17,324 bases of DNA from DATAXV01 sp036272915 (lineage in GTDB: Bacteria; Chloroflexota; Dormibacteria; Dormibacterales; Dormibacteraceae). Below the pieces are notes generated by a model, which was not told the origin of the DNA, searched no databases, and saw only the letters and a list, made by a program, of their open reading frames with translations. Numbering within the stretch: position 1 is the first letter of the stretch; every line of letters begins with the position of its first letter. The position numbers and the translations under genes are program-made. Where the stretch lies: the NCBI GenBank assembly GCA_036272915.1, contig DATAXV010000238.1, forward strand, positions 1-17,324, in the 5' to 3' direction. Positions 8,213-14,753 of this stretch are shown piece by piece.

Positions 8213-8257
8213 AAAAAAAACCGGAGCCTGGTCCGAGACGGGCCGTCCAGGCTCCGG
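8213..8257 (-). terminator. Intrinsic terminator on the minus strand
   Basis: Bases 8221-8231 and 8247-8257 form a perfect 11-bp stem with a 15-base loop. On the minus strand it is followed directly by eight T (8220-8213), the textbook layout. On the plus strand the A8 precedes the stem and purines follow it, so it is not a good terminator for the GH4 operon. No minus-strand protein gene is recognisable upstream of it. Confidence 0.75.
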
Positions 8258-8548
8258 AGGGGGTAGCGAGAACTTTATACCATGAATCCCATGTCCTTGC
8301 AACTTCTCGGTGGTAGGTCTCTTTCCACCGCCGTAGCGGTGCCGCACTTGTCATACCCGTGGAAACACTGGTGTCTGGCATGCCAGCCGAGTTCGGAACC
8401 GGGACAAACCGCCGCAAACAGGTGGGCACACAAACGTATAGCGGTGCTTCCGCATAAGCATCAACGGGTATGGCATCATTGGCCTCACTCGAACACCGCC
8501 TAGTGACATGCCCCAAAGCCCCCGGCGCGAGTCGCCGGGGGCTGGGGC
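8258..8548. ncRNA. Possible structured small RNA in a low-G+C gene-free interval (strand unresolved)
   Basis: No credible protein gene lies here, and two 60-base blocks I counted have 55% and 57% G+C against about 75% in a counted block of the GH4 gene. Bases 8352-8360 and 8464-8472 form a perfect 9-bp inverted repeat, extendable to 12 pairs with one G-U if transcribed from the plus strand (8349-8360 with 8464-8475), closing a 127-base domain. Bases 8326-8331 and 8336-8341 form a 6-bp hairpin whose loop is UACG on the minus strand (C-UACG-G, a very stable tetraloop class). A 12-base palindrome occupies 8375-8386. The T8 terminator at 8213-8257 argues for the minus strand. A TTGATG, 18 bases, TATACG match at 8464-8435 could be its promoter. 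No known RNA family was recognised. Confidence 0.35.
8510..8548. terminator. Very strong GC-rich hairpin upstream of the phzF-like gene, possible U-less terminator
   Basis: Bases 8517-8527 pair with 8533-8543 (11 bp, 5-base loop) and an outer stem 8510-8514 with 8544-8548 extends it across a 2-base bulge. No T-tract follows on either strand. It lies upstream of the candidate -10 element of the next gene, so it may end a plus-strand transcript from the preceding interval or shield the next promoter from read-through. Confidence 0.5.
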
Positions 8549-8560
8549 ACCCCCCACCGC

Positions 8561-8566
8561 CATAAT
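8561..8566 (+). promoter_or_regulatory. Candidate -10 element for a leaderless phzF-like mRNA
   Basis: CATAAT differs from TATAAT by one base and ends 6 bases before the ATG at 8573. That spacing would place the transcription start at or next to the start codon, a known leaderless arrangement in high-G+C bacteria. No convincing -35 or Shine-Dalgarno is seen. Confidence 0.4.
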
Positions 8567-8572
8567 CGACGG

Positions 8573-9415
8573 ATGGGACGCCCCTTCGCCATCGTCGACG
8601 TCTTCACCGATCGCCCGCTGGCCGGCAACCAGCTGGCCGTCGTGCTCGAGGCCGAGGACCTGGACGACGCCTCGATGCAGGCCATCGCCCTCGAGTTCGG
8701 CTTCTCCGAGACCACCTTCCTGCAGCCGGCGACGGTCCCCGGCTGCGACCTCCGGGTCCGGATCTTCACCCCCTCCCGAGAGCTGCCCATGGCCGGTCAC
8801 CCGGTGGTGGGGACCGCGTCCCTGCTTCGGGAGCGGGGCATGGCGTCGGGGGATCTGGTGCTCGAGCTCGGCGTCGGCCCCACGGCGGTCGCCTTCGACG
8901 CCGAGGGCCGAGCCTGGATGACCCAGCCGGAGGCGCGGTTCGGCGATCCGGTCCCCGCCGGAGCGCCCCTGGCCGGCGCCCTCGGCCTCGCCGTGGAGGA
9001 CCTCGACGGCACCCTCCCGACCCAGGCGGTGAGCTGCGGCAACGAGTTCCTGCTCGTGCCCCTGCGATCGGAGGCGGCGCTGGCCAGGGCGCGTCCCGAC
9101 CCCGGCCGCTGGCAGCCGGTGGCGGCGGCCAGCGAGCACGCCGCCGCCTACCTCTTCACCCTGCCCGAGACGGGCCGCGCGCGGGCCAGGATGTTCATCC
9201 TCTCCGACCCCGGCCTGGCCGAGGACGCCGCGACCGGCAGCGCCGCCGGCCCGCTCGGCGCCTACGCCGCCCGTCATCTCGGCCAGTCCGCCCTGATCGT
9301 CGACCAGGGCGTGGAGATGGGGCGGCCGAGCCGCATCCACGTCGACGCCTCCTCGGCCCGGCCCCGCGTCGGTGGGACCGCGGTCACCGTCGCCAGGGGC
9401 GAGCTCGCCACGTGA
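8573..9415 (+). CDS. PhzF family isomerase/epimerase
   Basis: A 280-residue protein with the PhzF fold signatures. The N-terminal FAIVDVFTDRPLAGNQLAVV is followed by FGFSETTFL with the conserved catalytic glutamate (Glu46). PMAGHPVVGTA (His76) and the C-terminal EDAATGSAAGPLGAY are also present. The length equals the usual 260-300. The family includes the phenazine enzyme PhzF and diaminopimelate-epimerase-like isomerases, but most members have no known substrate, and nothing here points to phenazine synthesis, so no gene symbol is given. No Shine-Dalgarno precedes the ATG; a CATAAT box 6 bases upstream suggests leaderless expression. It is monocistronic or paired with the downstream zinc-finger gene, which follows after 103 bases. 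Confidence 0.92.
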   Translation: MGRPFAIVDVFTDRPLAGNQLAVVLEAEDLDDASMQAIALEFGFSETTFLQPATVPGCDLRVRIFTPSRELPMAGHPVVGTASLLRERGMASGDLVLELGVGPTAVAFDAEGRAWMTQPEARFGDPVPAGAPLAGALGLAVEDLDGTLPTQAVSCGNEFLLVPLRSEAALARARPDPGRWQPVAAASEHAAAYLFTLPETGRARARMFILSDPGLAEDAATGSAAGPLGAYAARHLGQSALIVDQGVEMGRPSRIHVDASSARPRVGGTAVTVARGELAT

Positions 9416-9518
9416 CCACCGCCCTTCGGCGGCGCACCCTGACCGGGCTCGACGAAAGGTGGGCGACGGCGCTTGGGGGCTTGACGGCCACCCACCTCGC
9501 CGATCACGGTTGACCCTT

Positions 9519-9866
9519 ATGACCGATCAGACGATCGACCCGACCGTGGAGCCGAGCGGCACCGGATGTGTCGAGTGTGAGAGCTCGGGCGGCTGGTGGT
9601 TCCACCTGCGACGGTGCGCCCAGTGCGGGCACATCGGATGCTGCGACACCTCGCCCAGCCAGCACGCGACCAAGCACGCTCGCGAGTCAGGCCATTCGGT
9701 CATCACCAGCTTCGAGCCTGGTGAGGACTGGTTCTTCGACTATCGGACCGGGGGCATCGTTTCCGGTCCGAGCCTCGCGTCCCCGACCCACCATCCCGTG
9801 GATCAGGGCGTGCCCGGACCGAGCGGTCGAGTTCCCGCCGACTGGCAGCGGCGACTGAACCAGTAG
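9519..9866 (+). CDS. Small UBP-type (ZnF-UBP) zinc-finger protein
   Basis: A 115-residue protein. Cys17-x2-Cys20, then LRRCAQCGHIGCCDTSPSQHATKH (Cys33, Cys36, Cys41/42, His49, His53) and His59, followed by SFEPGEDWFFDY, match the UBP-type zinc finger that in eukaryotes binds the ubiquitin C-terminus. Bacterial stand-alone versions of about 90-120 residues are common in actinobacteria and proteobacteria and have no ubiquitin to bind, so their ligand is unknown. The C-terminal ~30 residues are proline-rich and low-complexity. The ATG at 9519 is chosen because the homologous part starts soon after; upstream in-frame codons are non-family-like. No strong Shine-Dalgarno is visible. Confidence 0.85.
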   Translation: MTDQTIDPTVEPSGTGCVECESSGGWWFHLRRCAQCGHIGCCDTSPSQHATKHARESGHSVITSFEPGEDWFFDYRTGGIVSGPSLASPTHHPVDQGVPGPSGRVPADWQRRLNQ

Positions 9867-9870
9867 CCAT

Positions 9871-9890
9871 CCGCCGGATCTGACCGGTGG
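9871..9890 (+). terminator. Weak hairpin after the zinc-finger gene
   Basis: Bases 9871-9877 pair with 9884-9890 (7 bp including one G-U, 6-base loop) 4 bases after the stop. No T-tract follows. The rest of 9891-10036 shows nothing I can support. Confidence 0.25.
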
Positions 9891-10036
9891 CGCGAACGTC
9901 GGTGAGATGACGCCCCTCGGAGAGCGCGGACCGCCCGGGACCGGAGGGCAGCGTCAAGATCGGCGCCGGCCGGGACCTGGACACCGGGGGTGGGCGTCGC
10001 GGCCAGGGCGACGGTTCGACCGCCTCCGCAGGTGGA

Positions 10037-10937
10037 AACCCGGTGGACGTGAGGTGTTCAACGACCACCCTCGCGCACTCCACCGGTTGCTCCAGCCAGG
10101 GGCCGTGCCCGCCGGCGACTTCGTGGAGAACGGCGGCCGGCATCCTGGCGACCGCCGGGACGTGCTTCGGCGGGCTTCATGAACGGGTCCTCAGTCCCCC
10201 AGCAGAAGGCCGTCGGTGTAACGATCCGGCGCAGCTCCCCGTCGCTGAGGGCACTCTCCGGCCTGGCGCTCCGGAAGCCGTTGATGGCATGCATGAGCGA
10301 GGCCACGGTTCGGGCATTGTCCGTGCGTCGAGCCCGCGAGACGAAGGACATCGACCAGGTCGTCCGGTGCGCCCGCGGCAGCGGCCGGGCTCAGCCCGGC
10401 GCCGAGCAGGCGTCGATACAGGCTCCGCGGCGTCGGACTGCGCAACATCGCGTTGCCGAGGACAGGAACCGTCAGAAGCGACAGCGGCATCCGCACCGCG
10501 GCCCCCGGCAGGGCCACGGCCGGGTCCCCGATCGCCACCAGGGAGGCGATCCGCCCTGGCTCCGCCGCCACGTGCCAGAGGGGCGAACATCCCCCCGAGC
10601 GAGTGGCCCACGACCGGGCCCCTTGAGCGCGAGCGCGTCGAAGAGATCGTTCATGAGAGCCAGGGTGTGGTCGCGCACCGCGCCGATCCGGTGGTGCACC
10701 GGTCCCGAAAGCCCATGGCCGGGCAGCTCGACAAGATGGAACCGGTAGCCAGGGAGCCCAGGCGGCCGCGCCGAGGGTCACGCCGTGCAGCATGACCAGC
10801 GGCCGGCCGACACCGACGCCGAGAACCCTCAATCGCACGCGCGCCGTGGGAAGCTCGACGAACGATTCCTGGAGCTCGAGGTCGCTGCTGGCGAAGAGCC
10901 TCCGCTCAGCCTCCCGTATCCGTTGCTCGATCGTCAT
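10037..10937 (-). pseudogene. Alpha/beta hydrolase broken by five frameshifts
   Basis: A normal-looking start (ATG at 10937, MTIEQRIREAERRLF) leads to RPLVMLHGVTLGAAAW, the oxyanion-hole region of an alpha/beta hydrolase. The frame then changes near 10757 (giving LPGYRFHLVELPGHGLSGPV), near 10618 (giving PVVGHSLGGMFAPL with the nucleophile serine), near 10580 (giving WHVAAEPGRIASLVAIGDPA), near 10348 (giving RTVASLMHAINGFRSA and CWGTEDPF with the acid) and near 10156 (giving AGGHGPWLEQPVE with the histidine). All three triad motifs are present, in order, but in different frames, and no clear stop ends the last one. The first shift may also involve a short deletion, since about six residues expected between AAAW and LPGYRF are missing. 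The product would have been a serine hydrolase of about 300 residues. Neighbouring genes are intact, so general sequencing error is less likely, though not excluded. Confidence 0.8.
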
Positions 10938-11098
10938 GTCGATGCACGCATGTGCCGGCGGACACGCCTCCGGTCGTCCGACACCGCCCGCCCGAGGCCG
11001 TCCGGCTCGGGGCCGATCCTGGCGTCCCTGCGACGGACCAGCTGATCCTCGGTTATCGCCAGTTCCTCGGCGTCGAACGGTACGCCGGCCCGTCCGAG
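10934..11098 (-). pseudogene. Possible 3' remnant of a gene upstream of the broken hydrolase
   Basis: On the minus strand a coding-like frame of about 54 codons (LGRAGVPFDAEELAITEDQL, then an arginine-rich end HMRAST) terminates in a TGA that overlaps the hydrolase ATG by the usual ATGA junction. The composition is charged and protein-like, but no start or family is recognisable, and the frame loses sense toward 11100. It may be what remains of the first gene of a decayed two-gene operon. A chance open frame in high-G+C DNA is the alternative. Confidence 0.3.
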
Positions 11099-11144
11099 AC
11101 GGGCACGTCTCGCCGCCGACCGGCCCCCGCCGGCCGACGGCGCC

Positions 11145-11173
11145 TTGACGCTCGCCGGACGCGCTCATAGCAT
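11145..11173 (+). promoter_or_regulatory. Candidate sigma-70-type promoter of the pca operon
   Basis: TTGACG (11145-11150, five of six to consensus), a 17-base spacer, and TAGCAT (11168-11173, four of six). Transcription would begin near 11180, leaving about 80 untranslated bases before the first CDS at 11259. It lies in the 321-base gap (10938-11258), which otherwise holds only the minus-strand remnant. I see no clear operator palindrome for a PcaR/PcaQ-type regulator. Confidence 0.5.
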
Positions 11174-11258
11174 CAGTTATCGTGTTCTCCAGGGGAACCC
11201 CCGTGCGCCATGCGTACGCCGGCCGCGGGAGACCTCCCGACCGGCCCGGGCTCGCCTG

Positions 11259-12074
11259 ATGGCCCGGATCGCCGATCTCACCACCGCCGTCGACCTCCTC
11301 GTCCACGACGGCGACTGCGTGGCCCTGGAGGGATTCACGCACCTCATCCCCTTCGCCGCCGGCCAGGAGATCATCCGCCAGCGCCGCCAGGACCTGACCC
11401 TGGTCAGGCTGACGCCGGACCTGCTCCTCGACCAGATGATCGGGATGGGATGCGCCGGCAAGCTCGTCTTCTCCTGGGGCGGCAACCCCGGCGTGGGGTC
11501 CCTCCATCGCTTCCGCGACGCCATCGAGAACGGCTGGCCGCTCCCCTTGGAGCTGGACGAGCACAGCCACGCCGGGCTGACCAACCGCTACGTCGCCGGC
11601 GCCTCCGGGCTCCCCTTCATGGTCATGCGCGGCTATGCCGGGACCGGGCTGGTCGGGCGGACCAGCACGGTCGCCACCATCGAATGCCCCTTCACCGGCG
11701 AGCGGCTGGCCGCCGTGGCGGCGATCCGGCCCGAGGTCTCCGTCATCCACGCCCAGCTCGCGGACCGGCGGGGGAACGTCCAGATGTGGGGCATCACCGG
11801 CGTCCAGAAGGAGGCGGTGCTGGCCGCCGAGCGCTCTCTGGTCACGGTCGAGGAGATCGTCGACGAGCTCCCGCCGAGGCCGGGAGCGGTGGTCCTGCCC
11901 GGCTGGGTGGTGACCGCGGTGGCCAGGGTGCCCGGCGGCTGCCACCCCTCCTACGCGGCCGGCTTCTCGGAGCGCGACAACGGCTTCTACCAGGCCTGGG
12001 ACGAGATCAGCCGCGACCGCGAGCGCTTCCTCGACTGGATGCGGCGCAACGTCATGTCGGCGGCGGCGCCATGA
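11259..12074 (+). CDS. pcaI: 3-oxoadipate CoA-transferase subunit A (CatI/glutaconate-type)
   Basis: A 271-residue alpha subunit of a two-subunit class I CoA-transferase: MARIADLTTAVDLLVHDG, then GFTHLIPFAAGQEIIRQ, SWGGNPGVGSLHRFRDA, MRGYAGTGL and HAQLADRRGNVQMWG. In the beta-ketoadipate pathway the enzyme moves CoA from succinyl-CoA to 3-oxoadipate. The sequence is longer than the ~230-residue PcaI of Pseudomonas putida and looks more like the CatI/GctA type, so the symbol is assigned by pathway context. The open frame reaches back to a TTG at 11145, but that codon is the -35 box of the candidate promoter, so the ATG at 11259 is taken as the start. It overlaps the beta subunit gene by 4 bases. 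IpdA-like CoA-transferase homologues are the main alternative. Confidence 0.82.
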   Translation: MARIADLTTAVDLLVHDGDCVALEGFTHLIPFAAGQEIIRQRRQDLTLVRLTPDLLLDQMIGMGCAGKLVFSWGGNPGVGSLHRFRDAIENGWPLPLELDEHSHAGLTNRYVAGASGLPFMVMRGYAGTGLVGRTSTVATIECPFTGERLAAVAAIRPEVSVIHAQLADRRGNVQMWGITGVQKEAVLAAERSLVTVEEIVDELPPRPGAVVLPGWVVTAVARVPGGCHPSYAAGFSERDNGFYQAWDEISRDRERFLDWMRRNVMSAAAP

Positions 12075-12841
12075 CCCCAGCCGGGGACTTCAGCACCGAT
12101 GAGATGATGGCGGTCGCCGCGGCCCGCCAGTTGCGCGACGGCCAGACCTGCTTCGTCGGCATCGGCATCCCCAGCACCGCCGCCAACCTGGCTCGGGGCC
12201 TCCACGCTCCCGGCCTGGTGCTGATCTACGAATCGGGCACGATCGGGGCCAAGCCCCAGCGCCTCCCCCTCTCCATCGGCGACGGCGAGCTCGCCGAGAC
12301 CGCCGACACGGTGGTGCCGATGGCCGAGATCTTCAACTACTGGCTGCAGGGCGGGCGCATCGACGTGGGCATGCTCGGCGGCGCCCAGATCGACCGCAGG
12401 GCCAACCTCAACAGCACCCTGATCGGCGATCCCGACCATCCCCGGGTGCGGCTGCCCGGGGCGGGCGGCGCGCCCGAGATCGCCGGCTCCTGCGGCGAGG
12501 TGATGGTGGTCATGCGCCAGAGCCGCCGCTCCTTCGTCGACCGGCTCGACTTCGTCACCAGCGTCGGCTTCGGCGCCGGCCCCGGCGATCGCGAGCGGCT
12601 GGGCCTGCGCGGCCGCGGCCCGGTCCTGGTGATCACCGACCTGGGCCTGCTCCGGCCCGACCCCGAGACCTGCGAGCTGACCCTCTGCGCGACCCACCCC
12701 GGCTCGACCGTGGAGCGGGTCAGGGAGGCCACCGGCTGGGAGCTCAGGGTCTCGCCCGACCTGGTCACGACGCCACCGCCCACCGCCGAGGAGCTTGGCC
12801 TCCTGCGCCGGCTCCAGGCGACCCAGGAGCCGGTCGGATGA
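12071..12841 (+). CDS. pcaJ: 3-oxoadipate CoA-transferase subunit B (CatJ/glutaconate-type)
   Basis: A 256-residue beta subunit. LVLIYESGTIGA places a glutamate at residue 54, the position of the catalytic glutamate known in the beta subunit of glutaconate CoA-transferase, which supports a working transferase rather than an IpdB-type hydrolase. Other recognisable parts are FVGIGIPSTAANLAR, IDVGMLGGAQIDRRANLNST, LPGAGGAPEIAG and VITDLGLLRPDP. The ATG overlaps the alpha subunit stop (ATGA, 12071-12074) and its own stop overlaps the thiolase start (ATGA, 12838-12841), so subunits and thiolase are translationally coupled. The enzyme forms 3-oxoadipyl-CoA, the substrate of the next gene product. 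Confidence 0.85.
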   Translation: MTPAGDFSTDEMMAVAAARQLRDGQTCFVGIGIPSTAANLARGLHAPGLVLIYESGTIGAKPQRLPLSIGDGELAETADTVVPMAEIFNYWLQGGRIDVGMLGGAQIDRRANLNSTLIGDPDHPRVRLPGAGGAPEIAGSCGEVMVVMRQSRRSFVDRLDFVTSVGFGAGPGDRERLGLRGRGPVLVITDLGLLRPDPETCELTLCATHPGSTVERVREATGWELRVSPDLVTTPPPTAEELGLLRRLQATQEPVG

Positions 12842-14040
12842 ACGAGGTCTTCATCGTCGACGCCGTCCGCACCCCGATCGGCCGTCTCGGCGGGGCGCTG
12901 GCCGGCGTCCGCCCCGACGACCTGGCGGGGACGACGCTCCAGGCACTGCTCGAGCGCTCTCCCGACCTCGACCCCCGCCTGATCGACGACGTGGTCCTGG
13001 GCGACGCCAACGGCGCCGGCGAGGACAACCGCAACGTGGCCCGGATGGCGGTCCTGCTCGCCGGCCTCCCCGTGAGCGTGCCCGGGAGCACGGTCAACCG
13101 CCTCTGCGGCTCGGGCATGGAGGCGGTGATCGAGGCCAGCCGGGCGATCGCGGTCGGAGACGCCGAGATCTGCGTCGCCGGCGGCGTCGAGTCGATGAGC
13201 CGGGCCCCCTGGGTGCTGCCCAAGCCGGACCGGCCCTTCCCGCGAGCCGACGCCACCCTCTTCTCCTCGGCCCTGGGCTGGCGGATGGTCAACCCGGCCA
13301 TGCCCGCGCAGTGGACGGTGCCGCTCGGCGAGGGGGCGGAGATCCTGGCCGAGCGCTATGGCATCGACCGGGAGAGCCAGGATCGCTTCGCGCTGGGCAG
13401 CCACCGCAAGGCGGCGGCGGCCTGGGCCGAGGGCGCCTTCGCCGAGGAGATCGTCCCCGTACCCGAGGTCGAGATGGGGCGCGACGAGGGCATCCGCTCC
13501 GACACCACGATGGAGCGCCTGGGGGCCCTCCGGCCCGCCTTCCGGCCGGGCGGCACGGTGACCGCCGGCAACGCCTCCCCGCTCAACGACGGCGCCTCCA
13601 TGCTGCTGCTCGCCGGCGAGCGGGCGCTGAGCCGGCTCGGCCTCCGCCCCCTGGCCCGCATCGTCTCCCGAGCGGTGTCGGCCGTCGAGCCGCAGCTCTA
13701 CGGCATCGGCCCGGTGGAGGCCGCCCGGCGCGCGCTCACCCGCGCCGGCAGGAGCTGGGCCGACATCGCCGCGGTGGAGCTGAACGAGGCCTTCGCCGCC
13801 CAGTCCCTGGCCTGCCTGGCGGAATGGTCCGACCTGGATCCGGAGCGGGTCAACCCGCTCGGCGGCGCCATCGCCATCGGCCATCCGCTGGGCTGCTCCG
13901 GCGCCCGCCTCCTGACCAGCCTCTCCTGGCAGCTGCGCCGCGGCGGCGGATGGGGCCTGGCGGCGATGTGCATCGGCGTCGGCCAGGGCGTCGCCGTCGT
14001 GCTCGAATCGGCGGGCGCGCGGGATGGGCGGCGGCCGTGA
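12838..14040 (+). CDS. pcaF: 3-oxoadipyl-CoA thiolase
   Basis: A 400-residue thiolase, the standard length. The nucleophilic cysteine is Cys90 in NRLCGSGMEAV, the histidine is His349 in AIGHPLGCSGAR, and the second cysteine is Cys378 in AMCIGVGQG. NASPLNDGAS and LNEAFAAQSLA are further thiolase signatures. Biochemically the family includes acetyl-CoA acetyltransferases and 3-ketoacyl-CoA thiolases. The position between the CoA-transferase and protocatechuate dioxygenase genes makes cleavage of 3-oxoadipyl-CoA into succinyl-CoA and acetyl-CoA the most likely role. It begins in the stop of the CoA-transferase beta gene and ends in a GTGA overlap with pcaH. Confidence 0.92.
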   Translation: MNEVFIVDAVRTPIGRLGGALAGVRPDDLAGTTLQALLERSPDLDPRLIDDVVLGDANGAGEDNRNVARMAVLLAGLPVSVPGSTVNRLCGSGMEAVIEASRAIAVGDAEICVAGGVESMSRAPWVLPKPDRPFPRADATLFSSALGWRMVNPAMPAQWTVPLGEGAEILAERYGIDRESQDRFALGSHRKAAAAWAEGAFAEEIVPVPEVEMGRDEGIRSDTTMERLGALRPAFRPGGTVTAGNASPLNDGASMLLLAGERALSRLGLRPLARIVSRAVSAVEPQLYGIGPVEAARRALTRAGRSWADIAAVELNEAFAAQSLACLAEWSDLDPERVNPLGGAIAIGHPLGCSGARLLTSLSWQLRRGGGWGLAAMCIGVGQGVAVVLESAGARDGRRP

Positions 14041-14753
14041 GCGAGCCCCTCGGCGAGGTCGACCTGCGGAGCCTCGACCCGCCCTACGACCACCCCGCCT
14101 ACCGCTCGACCACGCTCCGCGCCCCCTCGCGGCCGCTGCTCCGGCTGGCCCCCGACCTGACCGACCCGAGCGGCCCGGTCTTCGGGGAGCGCACCGTCGG
14201 CCCCGCCGACCACGACCTCACCCGCCAGCACCCGGCTGAGCCCCTGGGCGAGCGCATCATCGTCGCCGGCCGCCTGCTCGACACCGAGGGCAGGCCCATC
14301 ACCGGCCAGCTGATCGAGCTCTGGCAGGCCAACGCCGCCGGCCGCTACGCCCACCGGACCGACGACCACCCGGCCCCGCTCGACCCCAACTTCACCGGCC
14401 ACGGCCGGTGCCTGACCGACGGCGAGGGGCGCTACACCTTCATCACCATCCGGCCCGGCGAGTACCCCTGGGGCAATCACCCCAACGCCTGGCGTCCGGC
14501 CCACATCCACCTCTCCGTCTTCGGCCGCGCCTTCACCGACCGGCTGGTGACCCAGATGTACTTCCCCGGCGACCCGCTCCTGCCCATCGACCCGATCTTC
14601 AACTCGGTCGCCGATCCGGCCGGCCGGGAGCGCCTCCTGGCCCAGCTGGACATGACCCTCACCGAGCCCGCCTGGGCGCTGGGCTACCGCTTCGACATCG
14701 TCGTCGGCGGCCGCGCCCCGACGCCGTTCGAGGGGATGGAGCACCGGCGGTGA
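14037..14753 (+). CDS. pcaH: Protocatechuate 3,4-dioxygenase beta subunit
   Basis: A 238-residue intradiol dioxygenase subunit, matching PcaH in length. The four non-haem Fe(III) ligands are visible: Tyr104 (AAGRYAHRTDD), Tyr143 (PGEYPWGNHPN), His156 and His158 (RPAHIHLSVFG). LIELWQANA, FTGHGRCLTDGEG and the C-terminal GYRFDIVV are conserved family stretches, and the N-terminal DHPAYRST segment is typical of the beta subunit. The enzyme opens the protocatechuate ring between the hydroxyls to give 3-carboxy-cis,cis-muconate. The GTG start at 14037 overlaps the thiolase stop (GTGA), and its end overlaps pcaG the same way, ensuring equal synthesis of both subunits. Confidence 0.95.
   Translation: MSEPLGEVDLRSLDPPYDHPAYRSTTLRAPSRPLLRLAPDLTDPSGPVFGERTVGPADHDLTRQHPAEPLGERIIVAGRLLDTEGRPITGQLIELWQANAAGRYAHRTDDHPAPLDPNFTGHGRCLTDGEGRYTFITIRPGEYPWGNHPNAWRPAHIHLSVFGRAFTDRLVTQMYFPGDPLLPIDPIFNSVADPAGRERLLAQLDMTLTEPAWALGYRFDIVVGGRAPTPFEGMEHRR

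Noticed and set aside
8318..8434. 5S rRNA on the minus strand, because a 12-base stretch at 8398-8387 equals the loop C region of many 5S RNAs.
   Set aside because: The AAGUUAAG that should follow, the loop E signatures and a closing terminal helix are all absent.
8481..8500. tRNA T-arm-like GTTCGAGT on the minus strand.
   Set aside because: The flanks do not pair into a 5-bp T-stem and no acceptor, anticodon arm or CCA is found.
7866..8516. 216-codon minus-strand open frame across the end of the GH4 gene and the low-G+C interval.
   Set aside because: Most of it is antisense to a convincing GH4 gene, it contains the terminator hairpin, and the translated sequence shows no family features.
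9457..9497. 7-bp inverted repeat (9457-9463 with 9491-9497) and a TTGACG between them as a promoter/operator for the zinc-finger gene.
   Set aside because: No acceptable -10 hexamer lies at 16-18 bases from the TTGACG, so it remains too weak to annotate.
11145..11258. N-terminal extension of the CoA-transferase alpha subunit from a TTG.
   Set aside because: The TTG is part of a good -35 box, the extra residues are not family-like, and homology begins at the ATG at 11259.
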